DNA of 64,000 nt from Torymus aiolomorphi (taxonomy: Eukaryota > Arthropoda > Insecta > Hymenoptera > Torymidae). The stretch lies in assembly GCA_036365515.1 (NCBI GenBank), contig CM070874.1, forward strand, positions 111,959,235 to 112,023,234, read 5' to 3'. The position numbers and the translations under genes were made by a program. Shown piece by piece: positions 48,867 through 58,969 of this stretch; position 1 is the first letter of the stretch, and each line of letters starts with the position of its first letter. The notes beneath the pieces are model-generated. The model did no database searches and was not told the origin of the DNA. It worked only from the letters and a program-made list of their open reading frames with translations.

Positions 48867-49690
48867 TCACTTGCAGAATATGCCAGTATTTTTGTTGTAA
48901 CCTTTTTGGAAAGTCTCTTGACTGATTGACTTGATTGGTGACTTTACATTTTTCTTTCTCATGATCCATGTTCTGGTTTTTTCATTAAAAACATAAAAAT
49001 TAGGAATATCAGGGTATAAATACTGTCTAGCTTCTATATCAGTTTGATTCAGTTGAAACCATGCCGCTGACGTAGCATTTAAATTTTTATTAATTAATTC
49101 CTCAGAACCTTCTTTAAAATATACATGTTTTTCATTTTCTAGATGCACTGCTAATCTATAAATAACATGGGATATGTCATTCAGTGGATATTTAAACAAA
49201 CGATACATTACTTCCGGAGGAATTAAGTATCTTGTATTAAGAAATTGTTTAATTTTATCATAGTCGAAATTGTCACTTTCACCATAATTGTTTACTGAAT
49301 AACCAATATCACTCATTTTAATTAAAACGCAATCATGTCCTTTATAACAATATTTAAATAAATATTTTACACACTGTACTGTTGAACATACTTCTACATT
49401 AATATGACAATTAAATTTTAACAATAAATAAGGATTATATGGTACAATCAATCTATTATCAGCATATCTTTTAGATCTTTAGTTAAAAACAAAATTTTTT
49501 CAATCGTCCCTTCTTCAGTAAATAGGGTATACAGGATACTGTTGTATTATAATTGGTAATTGCATTGAATGCTTTAGGCAAATTCTTAGTACATTTTTTT
49601 CATTTCACTGCCTATACAAGGAGCGTTTATATTATATTTTCCGCAGTATCCATGTATCATAAATTGTTTGGCAATACCGTATAATCGAGG
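48867..49690 (-). pseudogene. Decayed Helitron replication/helicase protein fragment
   Basis: Minus-strand frame with VPYNPYLLLKFNCHINVE, VKYLFKYCYKGHDC, LNTRYLIPPEVMYRLFKYPL, VHLENEKHVYFKEG, AAWFQLN and YPDIPNFYVF. These are the ordered motifs of the conserved region between the N-terminal domain and the Rep (HUH) domain of Helitron proteins, where one expects VPYNP.L...HIN(V)E...KY(L)(Y/F)KY.YKGHD and later the A-W-F-x-x-N block. Upstream (to 49690), shifted frames still show AKQFMIHGYCG and YADNRLIVPYNP with interposed stops. The Rep catalytic residues and helicase are absent. Open length is 194 codons against well over 1000 in an intact protein. Confidence 0.85.
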
Positions 49691-50113
49691 ATATTAAAAT
49701 TTGTTGAAGATGGAATCGTCAGTTTATTGGTAAATTTAGGTTTGGTGTTAGATCGGAAAGTTTTAATTATTAAAAAAAATGTCTGCATTTAGATTAAAAT
49801 TAGATTATCAATAAATATTCATTGCACATTCGTGCATGGCTAAATGAGCATATATGGGAAATACGTGTATTTGCCGACGAGATATCTCGTCGTGTGGTGT
49901 AGAAGGGTTAAAAACCATAATTTGCCTTGAACAAGCCTAGGAAACCCCATGATTCCAATCCGAACCAAAAGAACCAAACCCAACCTTAAGCCCAAAAGAG
50001 GGAGGGGCGATAAACATGACCGATTTCATATTCGTATGAGGTGACGTGTTAACGCTGTGACTCAAGTGGTTAACGCGCGCGGATAATTATTGACTACTAT
50101 CACGCAGCGCTAC
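49691..50113. other. Sequence between the Helitron fragment and the exon-like segment
   Basis: Includes an 18-bp perfect palindrome CGACGAGATATCTCGTCG (49875-49892) and AGTGGTTAACGCGCG (50075-50089). If the exon-like segment is real, 50113 downwards is its 3' flank. No AATAAA is obvious close to the stop. Confidence 0.5.
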
Positions 50114-50289
50114 TTATGACCAGACGAATTTTCCCGCGTCCATAGGTACAATCTCCTCGATGCCCTGTAATTGGTTTGGTATTCTTTCGATCTGCCTTTC
50201 GGCCTCGCTCTCGTAGTTAAGCAAAACATACTGATACATCTGGGGATCCTGGACCCTCATAAATTCTTCGGCTTCCGAGGGTATACATC
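50114..50289 (-). CDS. Terminal-exon-like segment of an unrecognised gene, possibly captured by a Helitron
   Basis: On the minus strand the acceptor AATTTTTTGTAG ends at 50290 and is followed by 57 codons to a TAA at 50114-50116. It enters in phase 1 (two bases complete a split codon), starts CIPSEAEEFMRVQDP, passes MYQYVLLNYESEAERQIER and ends DAGKFVWS. It is charged, non-repetitive, has GC-rich third positions and no internal stop, unlike its surroundings. I cannot name the protein. The upstream exon is missing: about 95 bp further on the minus-strand 5' side, the GT-tract repeat (from 50385) begins. It lies next to and on the same strand as the Helitron remnant, so capture by a Helitron is a reasonable explanation. 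A live nested host gene is the alternative. Confidence 0.45.
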
Positions 50290-50384
50290 CTACAAAAAAT
50301 TATATTTGTTCATTCTGTATGTGCATGTTACATAAAATGCAATTATAGTAGTAAAATTCAAACACTCTTCGCGCGTAGTATTTT

Positions 50385-50555
50385 TCGACTCTGAAATTTC
50401 GATGATTTCCGATATATCCCAGCTCCCTGAGTCGAAATATGCCTGTTTTAGAAAATGTCTGTGTGTATGTATGTATATGTGTGTGCGCATGTGCGTGTGT
50501 ATGCGTGTGCGTGTGCGTGCGTGCGTGCGTATGTGTGTGTGTGTGTGTGTGCGTG

Positions 50556-50604
<49 letters not shown>

Positions 50605-51035
50605 GTGTGCAATAAATATGTCGGCATCATAACTCGAGACTGAGAGATATCAAGTTCATCTTTGGCAGGTACATGAAGTTCACTTTAAAGTTGTGCAAGT
50701 TCAATTTTATAGTTGATCGGATAATATTAAGTCGGTTAAAAAGAATAAAGAAAAATATGAAAAAATCGAAAATATTTTTTTTTTTCGACGCGAGGTTTGA
50801 AGATAGGTTGGAAGTAGGAGCATTTTCTGAAAGTACTTTTGATTTTCTATCCATTCATTTTTTTTCGTCCAAATCGGATAACATTAAGTCGGTTTAAAAA
50901 AATAAAGAAAAATATGAAAAGATCGAAAATAATTTTTTTTGAGGCGAGGTTCAAAAATAGGTTCGAAGTAGGAGCATTTTCTAAAAGTACTTTTGATTTC
51001 CTATCCATTCATATTTTTTTCGTCTAAATAATTAA
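50385..51035 (+). repeat. GCTTTCTC-family repeat, copy c (5' truncated), with GT tract and internal tandem units
   Basis: Begins inside the family at TCTGAAATTTCGATGATTTCCGATAT, with CTCCCTGAGTCGAAATATGCC and a long GT/GCGT microsatellite (50459-50600). Then come ATGTCGGCATCATAACTCGAGACT and two tandem units of about 170 bp (50722-50892 and 50893-51035), each with ATTAAGTCGGTT and GGAGCATTTTCT.AAAGTACTTTTGAT. Confidence 0.8.
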
Positions 51036-51455
51036 GATTTTTACTCCGTAAATATTTTTAAATATAATTTTACATAAACTTTTGAATAACGTATTTATGA
51101 AAAATCAAATATGCAAAAAAAAATGCAATTTTACATTAATATGTAAAATTAATAAAATTATGATGTAATTTAATAATTCTCTTTGAGAAAGCATTCTGCT
51201 AAAGCAGTTAGGTTTTAGTTTTAATTAGTTTAAATGATAAGATAATTAGATATGCACGTTTTAAGCAAAAAATCAAATGTTTTTATTCTATTTTAATTAT
51301 TTAGTAGTTCTATAAATATTTAAGTTTCAAAATTCAAATGTAGCACATTTTCAATCTAAAAAAATTTAAATATTCATGCTTTTTTTAAATAATCAATCAC
51401 ATCGAGTATTTAAATGAGCCACTAATTCCGGCAATCATTTTTTTAAGAGAGCAAT
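51036..51455. other. AT-rich sequence with a GCTTTCTC-family end fragment
   Basis: CTCTTTGAGAAAGCATTCTGCTAAAGCAGTTAG at 51179-51211 is a family end in minus orientation. The remainder is AT-rich with nothing recognised. Confidence 0.55.
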
Positions 51456-51572
51456 TAGTATATTACGATATTAGTGCCATAAGTAGCCCATTATTGCACG
51501 ACGTGAAATTAGCGCCCGAGCGCAGCGAGTGTGATAATTCACGTCGTACAGTGGGCCACTGAAGACACTAGA
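51456..51572. repeat. GCGAAGC-family hairpin repeat, second arm type
   Basis: Arms TAGTGCCATAAGTAGCCCATTA..GCACGACGTGAA and TTCACGTCGTACAGTGGGCCACTGAAGACACTA pair around GCGCCCGAGCGCAGCGAGTGTG. Outer sequence TAGTATATTACGATA matches 11.6 and 54.9 kb. The following CGATATTTTATTGCACGTTTACATAAATCCGC (51591-51622) matches the tail at 54.98 kb. Confidence 0.8.
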
Positions 51573-51719
51573 GTCTAGAGAAGACACGTACGATATTTTA
51601 TTGCACGTTTACATAAATCCGCTGTCACGCCTATCCTATCATTTAACGAATTTAGAAAATTTTAAAATAATATCTATTGTAAATTTAGTTTCAAGCTTTA
51701 AGTATTCAATTATTATTTT

Positions 51720-51798
51720 TTTCTGGGTTGTATATATATACAATCCAAAAACCGCTGCTAACTGCTTTAGCAGAATGCTTTCTCAAAGAGAAGGGCAT
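51720..51798 (+). repeat. GCTTTCTC-family end fragment with flanking palindrome
   Basis: GGGTTGTATATATATACAATCC (51725-51746) is a palindrome. It is followed by AAAAACCGCTGCTAACTGC, TTTAGCAGAATGCTTTCTC and AAAGAGAAGG. Confidence 0.65.
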
Positions 51799-52187
51799 TA
51801 CATTTTTTTTAAATATAAATAAAATTTTCTTATAGAAATATTGAGAATGTTTATTTTTAGGCAATTTTGCTCATTTCTTAAGCACAATTTCCTCGTTTCA
51901 GTCATGCCAGCGTCAATTACAATTTAATTTGATCTGATTTAGCTTATAATAAGCGTTATTTAGGCTTTACTTTTTGCTCATCACTTTTTTATGATAAAAT
52001 GAGAATAACTTTATACGTAGAAGATTGTAACGAATTTCAAATAAAATATTACGGTTTATAAAATAGTAATTTTTTATTTATTGTCAAAAATGAATTCATC
52101 CTCACATCGAATATTAATCAATTGAAAAGCCAATCAACCAACAATAGAAAATAATATTTCTTAGATCAAATATATAAATTTGAAAAT
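51799..52187. other. AT-rich sequence, nothing recognised
   Basis: AT-rich; no frame or repeat recognised. Confidence 0.55.
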
Positions 52188-52250
52188 ATTACATTTCGAC
52201 ACTAGTGCGTGAAAGTGATTTTATCCTCGTTTGAACGTTTGCGCCCGAAT
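52188..52250. repeat. Half of a GCGAAGC-family hairpin
   Basis: ACATTTCGACACTAGTGCGTGAAAGTGATTTTATCCTCG...GCGCCCGAATCGAA matches the left arm and start of the tip of the 38.23-kb copy. The right arm is deleted. Sequence 52251-52444 to its right is AT-rich and unassigned. Confidence 0.65.
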
Positions 52251-52444
52251 CGAATCCATTAAAATAAGATGTGTTAATAATCAAATTTTTATCACGATTA
52301 TTTTTTATTTTGATTAAAGAAAAATATAAAATCGTACATTACTTAAAAAGTGCGAAAAATTGATGATAATACGAGTCGAACGAGTCGGGAATCATTAAAC
52401 CAGAGAGCAGGTAATGCAGATTTAGTATATAATCTGATTACGTT

Positions 52445-52846
52445 TATTTTTCTTTATTTTTTTTTAACCGACTTAATAATATCCGGTCGGGCCAACAAAA
52501 ACATGGATAAATAGGAAATTTCAAGACCTTTCAGAAAATGGACCTACTTCCAACCGATATCCAAACCCGGCGACGAAAAAAAAAAAATCGATTTTTCCGT
52601 ATTTTTCTTTTTTATTTTTTAAATACTTAATATTACCCACCCTGGTAGAAAATTAACCATAAGTTGGCCAGAATATGGCTAAGCCATATGCTGGTTAAGC
52701 ATATTCTGGTCAAGTTATGGTTAATTTTCTACCAGGACAATCAACTATATAATTGAACTTGCACTACTTCAAAATAAGCTTTATGTATCTGCTAAAGATA
52801 AACTTGATATCTCTGGCCAGATTCGATTTATGCTGCGCACAAATTT

Positions 52847-52928
<82 letters not shown>

Positions 52929-53049
52929 TACATACATACACAGACTAGAAAACGTATATTTTGCTCGAGGAGCTCAGAAATATCGAAAATCATCGAAATC
53001 TCGAGGTCGAAAAATTTCACCGTTACCAAGCTTTCTCTTTGAGAAAGCA
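52445..53049 (-). repeat. GCTTTCTC-palindrome repeat, copy d (inverted, full length)
   Basis: Inverse of copies a-c: tandem ATTAAGTCGG/GGTCTTGAAATTTCC units, GCAAGTTCAATTATATAG, a (CA)n tract (52852-52923), CATATTTTCTAGTCTG, CTCGAGGTCGAAAAATTTCACCG and the closing palindrome GCTTTCTCTTTGAGAAAGC (53029-53047). It is interrupted at 52640-52737 by a separate element. Confidence 0.8.
52640..52737. mobile_element. 98-bp palindromic MITE of the CCTGGTA family, inserted in repeat copy d
   Basis: CCTGGTAGAAAATTAACCATA...TATGGTTAATTTTCTACCAGG, with inner ATATGGCTAAGCCATAT and CAGAATATG/CATATTCTG pairing, so the whole unit is one hairpin. Copy b (45.74 kb) shows the uninterrupted target (inverse: TTACCCAATCAAC). 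Comparison leaves the insert flanked by a 2-bp CA. The ends resemble those of the 588-bp element at 15.74 kb (CCCTGGTGGAAAT). Confidence 0.8.
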
Positions 53050-53079
53050 AACTGAACCTCAAAAGATTTGATACCCGCG

Positions 53080-53760
53080 TCATAATCAATAACTATAAAT
53101 TCCAGCACACCAATCCCATTGCCCTCCACATTTAATTAAACCCAATTACCCTTTCAATCGCCTCCAATGAAGCACACTCACCGACGCGACGGCAATCAAC
53201 CGCAACCGTCCGAAATCGCAAAGCCAAAAAAGATCAAAGCATCCGCGCGCACACCAACCGCCGCATTTACACGCATACACACAACAGGTTTCGCGCGTGT
53301 ATTATCTACCAGTCGCGATCTAGATTCGACGCCTGATCCGCAACGCCGGAAAAACTGGCTGATGTACCAGCTATAGTAGCGCGCAGCTCGTAAACCAGCA
53401 AATCCGCGGGCGGTCCGAGAGTGCGCGCAAGGGTGGCGCTCGCTGCAGGTAAAGGACCTTTATTCGGATAAAGACGGCTTCTACTAGTACCTGCGGATGT
53501 GTGACCGGTAGCGGAGATGCGGTGAGGTAAGTTACTTGGACAGCTTTGCAGTTGTAAGAGGAGTGTTATGGGCCTGAAAGTGTGACTTGGAGGAAGTTTA
53601 TGAAGCGGGGTATTAGGTTGTATAAGAGGAAATGGATGGATATACCGGCTGAGTTACTGCTAATCCGAGGAGTAAAGGTGTAGCTTAGTACTTAGCGATA
53701 GGGCTGTATAGTTAACGATAGAAATTATTACTATATTTCTATGTACCGCAGTAATTAACA
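53080..53760. other. GC skew island
   Basis: C/A-rich left flank 53095-53230, CpG core 53240-53450, G/T-rich right flank 53500-53680. It resumes the island pattern directly after the transposon block. Confidence 0.65.
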
Positions 53761-53869
53761 CACTGTCAAGTCTTAAAAGTATTTATAACAATAGTTTTTT
53801 CGCATATATTATGTTTTCCATAATGTAAAAAAATACTACAATATTTTACATGACGTGATTTACACTTTC

Positions 53870-54850
53870 ACACGAGAAATTCACAAAATTAGTCACGTCC
53901 CCCAACTACTAGACTATTCAACGTTTTCGATAAATACGCAAACACTAAAACTCACAAACGTTTCTAATGCATCATTCGCACCGAACCATGACCAAAGGAG
54001 CCACGAAAAATTAGCCTCTTCCCCGACATCCTCATAAGCGCGTGACCTCTCTCCCTCGTTCTTTCCACACACGCATCGCCTCCGTCGCCGTCATCTCCGC
54101 GCCACGGCAACCCTCCTCCGGACTTACGCTCTATCGGATCGTTAGACAAAAAACTTCCTCGCTTTCCGGTGTCCGGTGTGTGTGTATGTGTGTGTGTGTG
54201 TGTGCTTGATGCACCCAATACACCCTTTCCTCTCGGACGCGCGTTTTTACGCCGATTTCCGGATACCCAACGCATAATTATATACCCTCCCTCCCTCCTT
54301 ATACACCGCCGTGCCGAAAAGGACGGACGGAAAAAAGAAGTTCAGATGAGACGTCCACTTTTCGATCGCGAGCCTCGTTGATTACCGCTGAATCATCCCG
54401 AGACAATGGGATATATCTGCGCGGCGTGGTGAAGTTCGTTGTCTGGTTTTTTTCTCTTTCCCCTCGTTTCTTTCCTCGGCTCGGCCGCTGCTTCTCTCGC
54501 CTCTTTCTCGCCCGTTTTGCACGCGCGCACGGTGCATTGGCTTGCGGCTGTATAGGTAGGTATATGTATATATGTATATATAAAGAGCGAGGCGGGCTAA
54601 TGATTTCGTTCGCGATCGTGTAATGAGATAGGAGCGGGAGCGAGCGAGCGAGCGAGGCCCCGAATTAAGATATTCGCGAGTTCTGAACTCGCTTAGCATG
54701 TCATTTACATGGAATTAGATTAAATCGAGCGTGTGAGTGTGCGTGCGTGATGTGTACACGTGTAGGTGGGTGGTATGTGTGTGTGGTAGTATAATGGGAT
54801 GTTTTGTATATGGTGGATCGAAGGTATGCTATAGGGGTATTGTGTTGGAG
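53870..54850. other. GC skew island
   Basis: C/A-rich left flank 53880-54070. The core has a GT run (54176-54202), CT-rich and CGAG repeats (54629-54654). Right flank 54725-54850 is strongly G/T-rich. Confidence 0.7.
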
Positions 54851-54854
54851 GTAA

Positions 54855-54984
54855 ATAGTATATTACGATACGTGTGACTTAAGTGGCCCATTATTGCACG
54901 GCGTGAGGTTAGCGCCCGAGCGCAGCGAGGGCGCTAAACGCCGTATAATAATGGGCCACTTAAGTCACGAGTATCGTATACTAT
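54855..54984. repeat. GCGAAGC-family hairpin repeat, best-paired copy
   Basis: Arms ATAGTATATTACGATACGTG-TGACTTAAGTGGCCCATTATT-GCACGGCGT and ACGCCGT-ATAATAATGGGCCACTTAAGTCACGAGTATCGTATACTAT pair almost completely, around TTAGCGCCCGAGCGCAGCGAGGGCGCTAA (about 54908-54936). Confidence 0.9.
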
Positions 54985-55663
54985 TTTATAGCTCGTGTGA
55001 CATAAATCCGCCATATTCTTATTTGATTTATTTGTGCTTATTTATAATGATAGTTGGAACTTGGAAGTGGGGTGGGAGAAGTGCGGGGCGGAAGGGGAGG
55101 GGGGGCAGCCCCCCGCCCTGAAAAAAATTAATAAAACGTTATTTAAATAATAGAATACCTGATATAGAATATGGTTATTATTGAATCTAGAATATTGAAT
55201 ATATACATAAAAAAATCATAAAACTAGATTCTTGGCAATTTGATTGGTATCTTTAACAATAAGTTGAAGTTTATGAAAGTGAAAGATTTGTATACGTTAT
55301 ATCGTTAAAGAGAAAGACTTTTAAAACTAAAATCCATACATTTTAATATTGAATATTTAAAAAGCGCGCGGTCTGCTATCCCATAGCAGATGAAACTAAC
55401 CTATAATATAGACAAGCCTTATTATCATCATTTTTATTTATTCTTTGTGGTTTGTGAACTATTAACGAAGTTTAATTCTTTTCCTGTTCATTCTTATATG
55501 TAAAATCGTATTTTTGAATAGTTTTAGTAGATAATTGGCGTTAATTACGTGCCTGTGACTTAAGTAAATTCATTATTTCACAGTGTAATAATGGACTACT
55601 TAAGTCACAGCTAGCCGTGACTTAAGTGCGGATTTAGGCCACACAGTGCTATAAAATATTTTT
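54979..55663. mobile_element. Composite element linked to the hairpin repeat
   Basis: TACTATTTTATAGCTCGTGTGACATAAATCCGC (54980-55012) is matched by its inverse near 55630-55663 (GCGGATTTAGGCCACACAGTGCTATAAAATA). Inside lie a G/C hairpin (GGGGGGCAGCCCCCC, 55099-55113) and, near the right end, a further hairpin TGTGACTTAAGT...ACTTAAGTCACA (55554-55609) without the GCGAAGC tip. No coding frame. Together with 54855-54984 it looks like one unit of unknown class. Confidence 0.5.
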
Positions 55664-55823
55664 TGATAATGCGTGTTTTTGGCAGAGTTGACAAATTTTT
55701 GAATCATATAATAGAGAGATGTTAATTTTAATAAAAAGCATAGATGTGTGTTCTAAATATATTTATACCATTCTAACCTCAAAATCACAACTTTGATATG
55801 ATTTTTCGGCGCTCGTGGTATAA

Positions 55824-55930
55824 AATACCGTTCGAAACTAGTGCGTAAGTCGATTATTTAGGTGGTGTGACTTTTTGCACGAGCGAAGCGATCTAATAAT
55901 CGACTTCCCCACCCGTGTCGAAATGTACTA
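55824..55930. repeat. GCGAAGC-family hairpin repeat, shortened
   Basis: ACCGTTCGAAACTAGTGCGTAAGTCGATTATTTAGGTGGTG...CACGAGCGAAGCGATCTAATAATCGACTTCCCCACCCGTGTCGAAATGTA. The tip retains GAGCGAAGCGA but has lost the CCC/GGG pairs. Confidence 0.75.
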
Positions 55931-56600
55931 ATCATTGATTGATAATGAAAAAATGGCGTAATTTATGTGTATGAGTACGTTATTGAATATGCGTAGTGAA
56001 GACAAATTTAAAACGTACCTGCAAAGGGAAATTATATAATTTTTACAAATTTATTAATTGCATTGCTTAAATGACATAAATTTCATGAGGAATATCAATC
56101 TCTTCCGAAATTGAACATTCAATTTTTTAAATCGTTAAGACTATTAAAGAAAAATCAAAATCATACTTCGATAAATCAAATGCAATCATATACAGATTAT
56201 CAAAAAGTAAATATAATTCGAGATAATTTTAAATCAAACTTTTGATCAGGAATGACGGGGAATCCCGAACGTCTTGACCACAATCTTCAACTTCACTTTC
56301 ATATCTGGAAATTTTACGATTCTAAATTACGACAGAAAAATTTAGTATAAAATCATGAACTTCTCCACGTAGCAATAAACGTAAATAAAACCAGGTAAAA
56401 CTTCTATTGGAATAATCTATAAATTAATATAACTTAAGATATAACCTCGATTTACAACATTATAACATCGCTAATAATCAATATACTTACTCTGTGACGT
56501 TGATATCCAACGTAAAATCTTGATTTATATTGATATAATTTGTAAATAAATGAAGTAAAATAACGTATATCCACATATTAAGGTCTTCAAAAACGACGTT
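55931..56600. other. AT-rich spacer
   Basis: AT-rich; nothing recognised. Confidence 0.6.
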
Positions 56601-57680
56601 AAAATCTACTCCACTCATACCACTTAAAAAACCACAAATATATCCTAACTACACTGATAAAACCCAAAATTCATCATCACCCTTCAATTTCTCATCAAAA
56701 ACAATGAAAAACCATCCTTCCCACACAAGGTACAAACACGCATCACGACGGCGCAGAATCCGATCACGTGACCCGCAAGATGGGCCGACACTCCGCAGGT
56801 CGTGCGTGCGGAGGCTGCGCCGCGCCTCTCGCAGCCTCCCCGCGACGCGCCTCTCATTGGTCCATGGCAGCGAGCCAATCGCCCGCCCGACCCCCACCAG
56901 CAGCCGCTCGCATCTCGCTGCACAGCGGTCCATCCTCTTCTCGCGCGTCTCATTCCGACACGCTGAGTCAGCCTCGACGTGCGGATCTTGTGTAGAGTAT
57001 ATTTTTATATAGGAGAGTGTGTAAGTGAGAAAGTGATGAGGAAAAAAGTGATTTTTAAAAAGATGAAGATTGCGTACAAAGTGTTTCTAAGAGTGGCTGG
57101 TTAGTGTTATAAAAGCAGCGAGCTCCTCAACAACAAAAAAATATAGGAATTCATGGAGAGATAACAGAACTCGACCTACAAACGAACGCAAGACAACAGA
57201 GCTCTAAATACGCGCGGCGTGATCCGGTTTTGCGTCAGCGAAGAAAAGACGAAGAAAAGCCTTGAAAAACCTGTCGTCGCAGGACAGGGCGACGAGATAA
57301 ATGTAGGGCAAGCATAGACAAGGAGAATTTATCTCGGCCTTTACGTAAAAGGCAGCGCGCGCTCTATACTCGCTCGATAGAAATTCATCGCAGTCGTCGT
57401 TGTCGTCGCTGTCGTCGCATGCATAATCACCTCATGGCGCGCGCTCGAAATATAACGCTAATGGAGTCGTTTGCTTTATCGGCCCGATGACGCGCGCGTG
57501 CGAGTGAAAATATATGCCATTTTTTGTTTGTTTACGGCGCGACGAGAAAAGCGGAAACCCGGAAAAGCAGCAAGAGCTTGTATATTATCGATGATGAGTT
57601 ATATAGAGCGAGCGAGTGGATGATCGGATTGGAGAAGTAGTGGGTTATTTGATCGGGATTTTTAACTTGTTGATTTTGTT
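56600..57680. promoter_or_regulatory. GC skew island with promoter-like motifs
   Basis: C/A-rich left flank 56620-56740. The core 56760-56990 has an inverted CCAAT box CATTGGTCC (56858-56866), a direct GCCAATCG (56875-56882) and an AP-1-type CTGAGTCAG (56962-56970). TATAAAAG occurs at 57108-57115. Right side 57000-57110 is G-leaning. A CpG patch runs 57190-57560. Motifs suggest a promoter, but no following coding exon is visible. Confidence 0.3.
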
Positions 57681-57949
57681 ATAGAACTGTCGTTAGATTT
57701 ACGAGCGTTGGTAAATTATGTGTTTGATCAATCGTTGTAAATATTTACAGAAATTCAGATACCAAGTATGATTAACCGCGATTAACAGCAGCATCTTAAA
57801 TAAACAAAAGAATTGATGTAACAATTAAATTGAAAATTTTTTAGTTCAACAGTTGAATATATTTTCTTAAACGTTATTCTATAAAGTATTTTTTAAATAA
57901 ATAATATAAGTAAATTTCCAAGCAGCTAAGATTCTCGAATTTCTTCTTT

Positions 57950-58600
57950 TTTTTAATACACCAACATCCAAATCCCACCTCCATTCCATATATACACATC
58001 AAACTTGTAGGTCTCTTCATATCCACGAAACAGAAAAAAAAAATAAAATAATTCTCACCGCTCGCTCGCTGTTATCGAGACGAAGCCACAGCTCCGCGAG
58101 AACAGGTATAGGTATATACGCAGAATAGCGCCGCGCTATCCTTGATACATACGCGACGCGCCGATAAATTGCATCGTGCGCAGCGCAAACGTTATTTTTA
58201 GCCCGCGCGCTCGCGCGGACATTATCGTTCGGCGGACTTACGTATATGTGCGAGTATACTTATATGTATTGCCATTATCGGCGCGTAGACTTGGGAGGGA
58301 ACAAAAATCTCCTGCCGTCGCGTGGACTCTGGGTGGTCGACGCGCGCGCGCAAGATGGTACGCGAGCGATCGTCGCGTAGTGATTGGATTTTTCTGATTC
58401 TCATCACGTACGATTTTGGTTATCGCTAGCTTTTTTTATAGACGCGCGTGATTCATGGATTCTTTTAGTTCGCGCGTTGATTAAGCGCTGGATGAGTAGA
58501 TTTGCTGGGAGATAAATTGGCTGTTTGTTGGGAAAAAGTATGATGTATTGTTGGTGACGTTTAAGAGAAATATTTCTATTGTGCTTGTCAGAATCGTTAG
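57950..58600. other. GC skew island
   Basis: C/A-rich left flank 57955-58020, CpG core 58130-58380, G/T-rich right flank 58470-58600. Confidence 0.65.
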
Positions 58601-58969
58601 AATATTGTGTATTGTACTTAAAAACCATTTTTATGACGTTATAAAATCATAACAACTTTCAATGTAAGCTGAAAATCACTTCTATGTTTTTTAAAAAAGT
58701 TTTATAAAGTTTTAAAAGATTATGCATATAAATGTCATCATCATTAATTATTATTATAAATTTGAACAACTACTTAGCTCACATTAAATAACGAAGTATG
58801 GTCAAAAACTGGAATAACAAACATTTATTGCGCAATAGTCGTAAAATGAAAACACAATTTATATTAGCACAGCTTCAGATAAACAACAAACCAAACAAAT
58901 TTAATGTTCTAAAAAATAAAAGATTAAATAAAATTTGCATATTCTGTTAAAACAAATAACGTTAATACA
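58601..58969. other. AT-rich spacer
   Basis: AT-rich; nothing recognised. Confidence 0.6.

Larger units (their letters stand above)
44829..53049. mobile_element. 8.2-kb nested transposon block bounded by inverted repeat copies
   Basis: The block opens with TTGCTTTCTCAAAGAGAAAGC then TTGGTAACGGTGAAA...CGACCTCGAGATTTCGATG. It closes with the inverted form of the same sequence (52994-53049). Between lie at least three more copies of the repeat, two decayed transposon protein fragments, exon-like segments and tandem repeats, and no skew island. The outer pair could be the termini of one long-TIR element or two independent insertions. No target duplication is readable. Confidence 0.55.

Noticed and set aside
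57108..57115. TATAAAAG as a proven promoter
   Set aside because: No initiator at the expected distance and no coding exon downstream, so it is kept only as a motif in the island entry.
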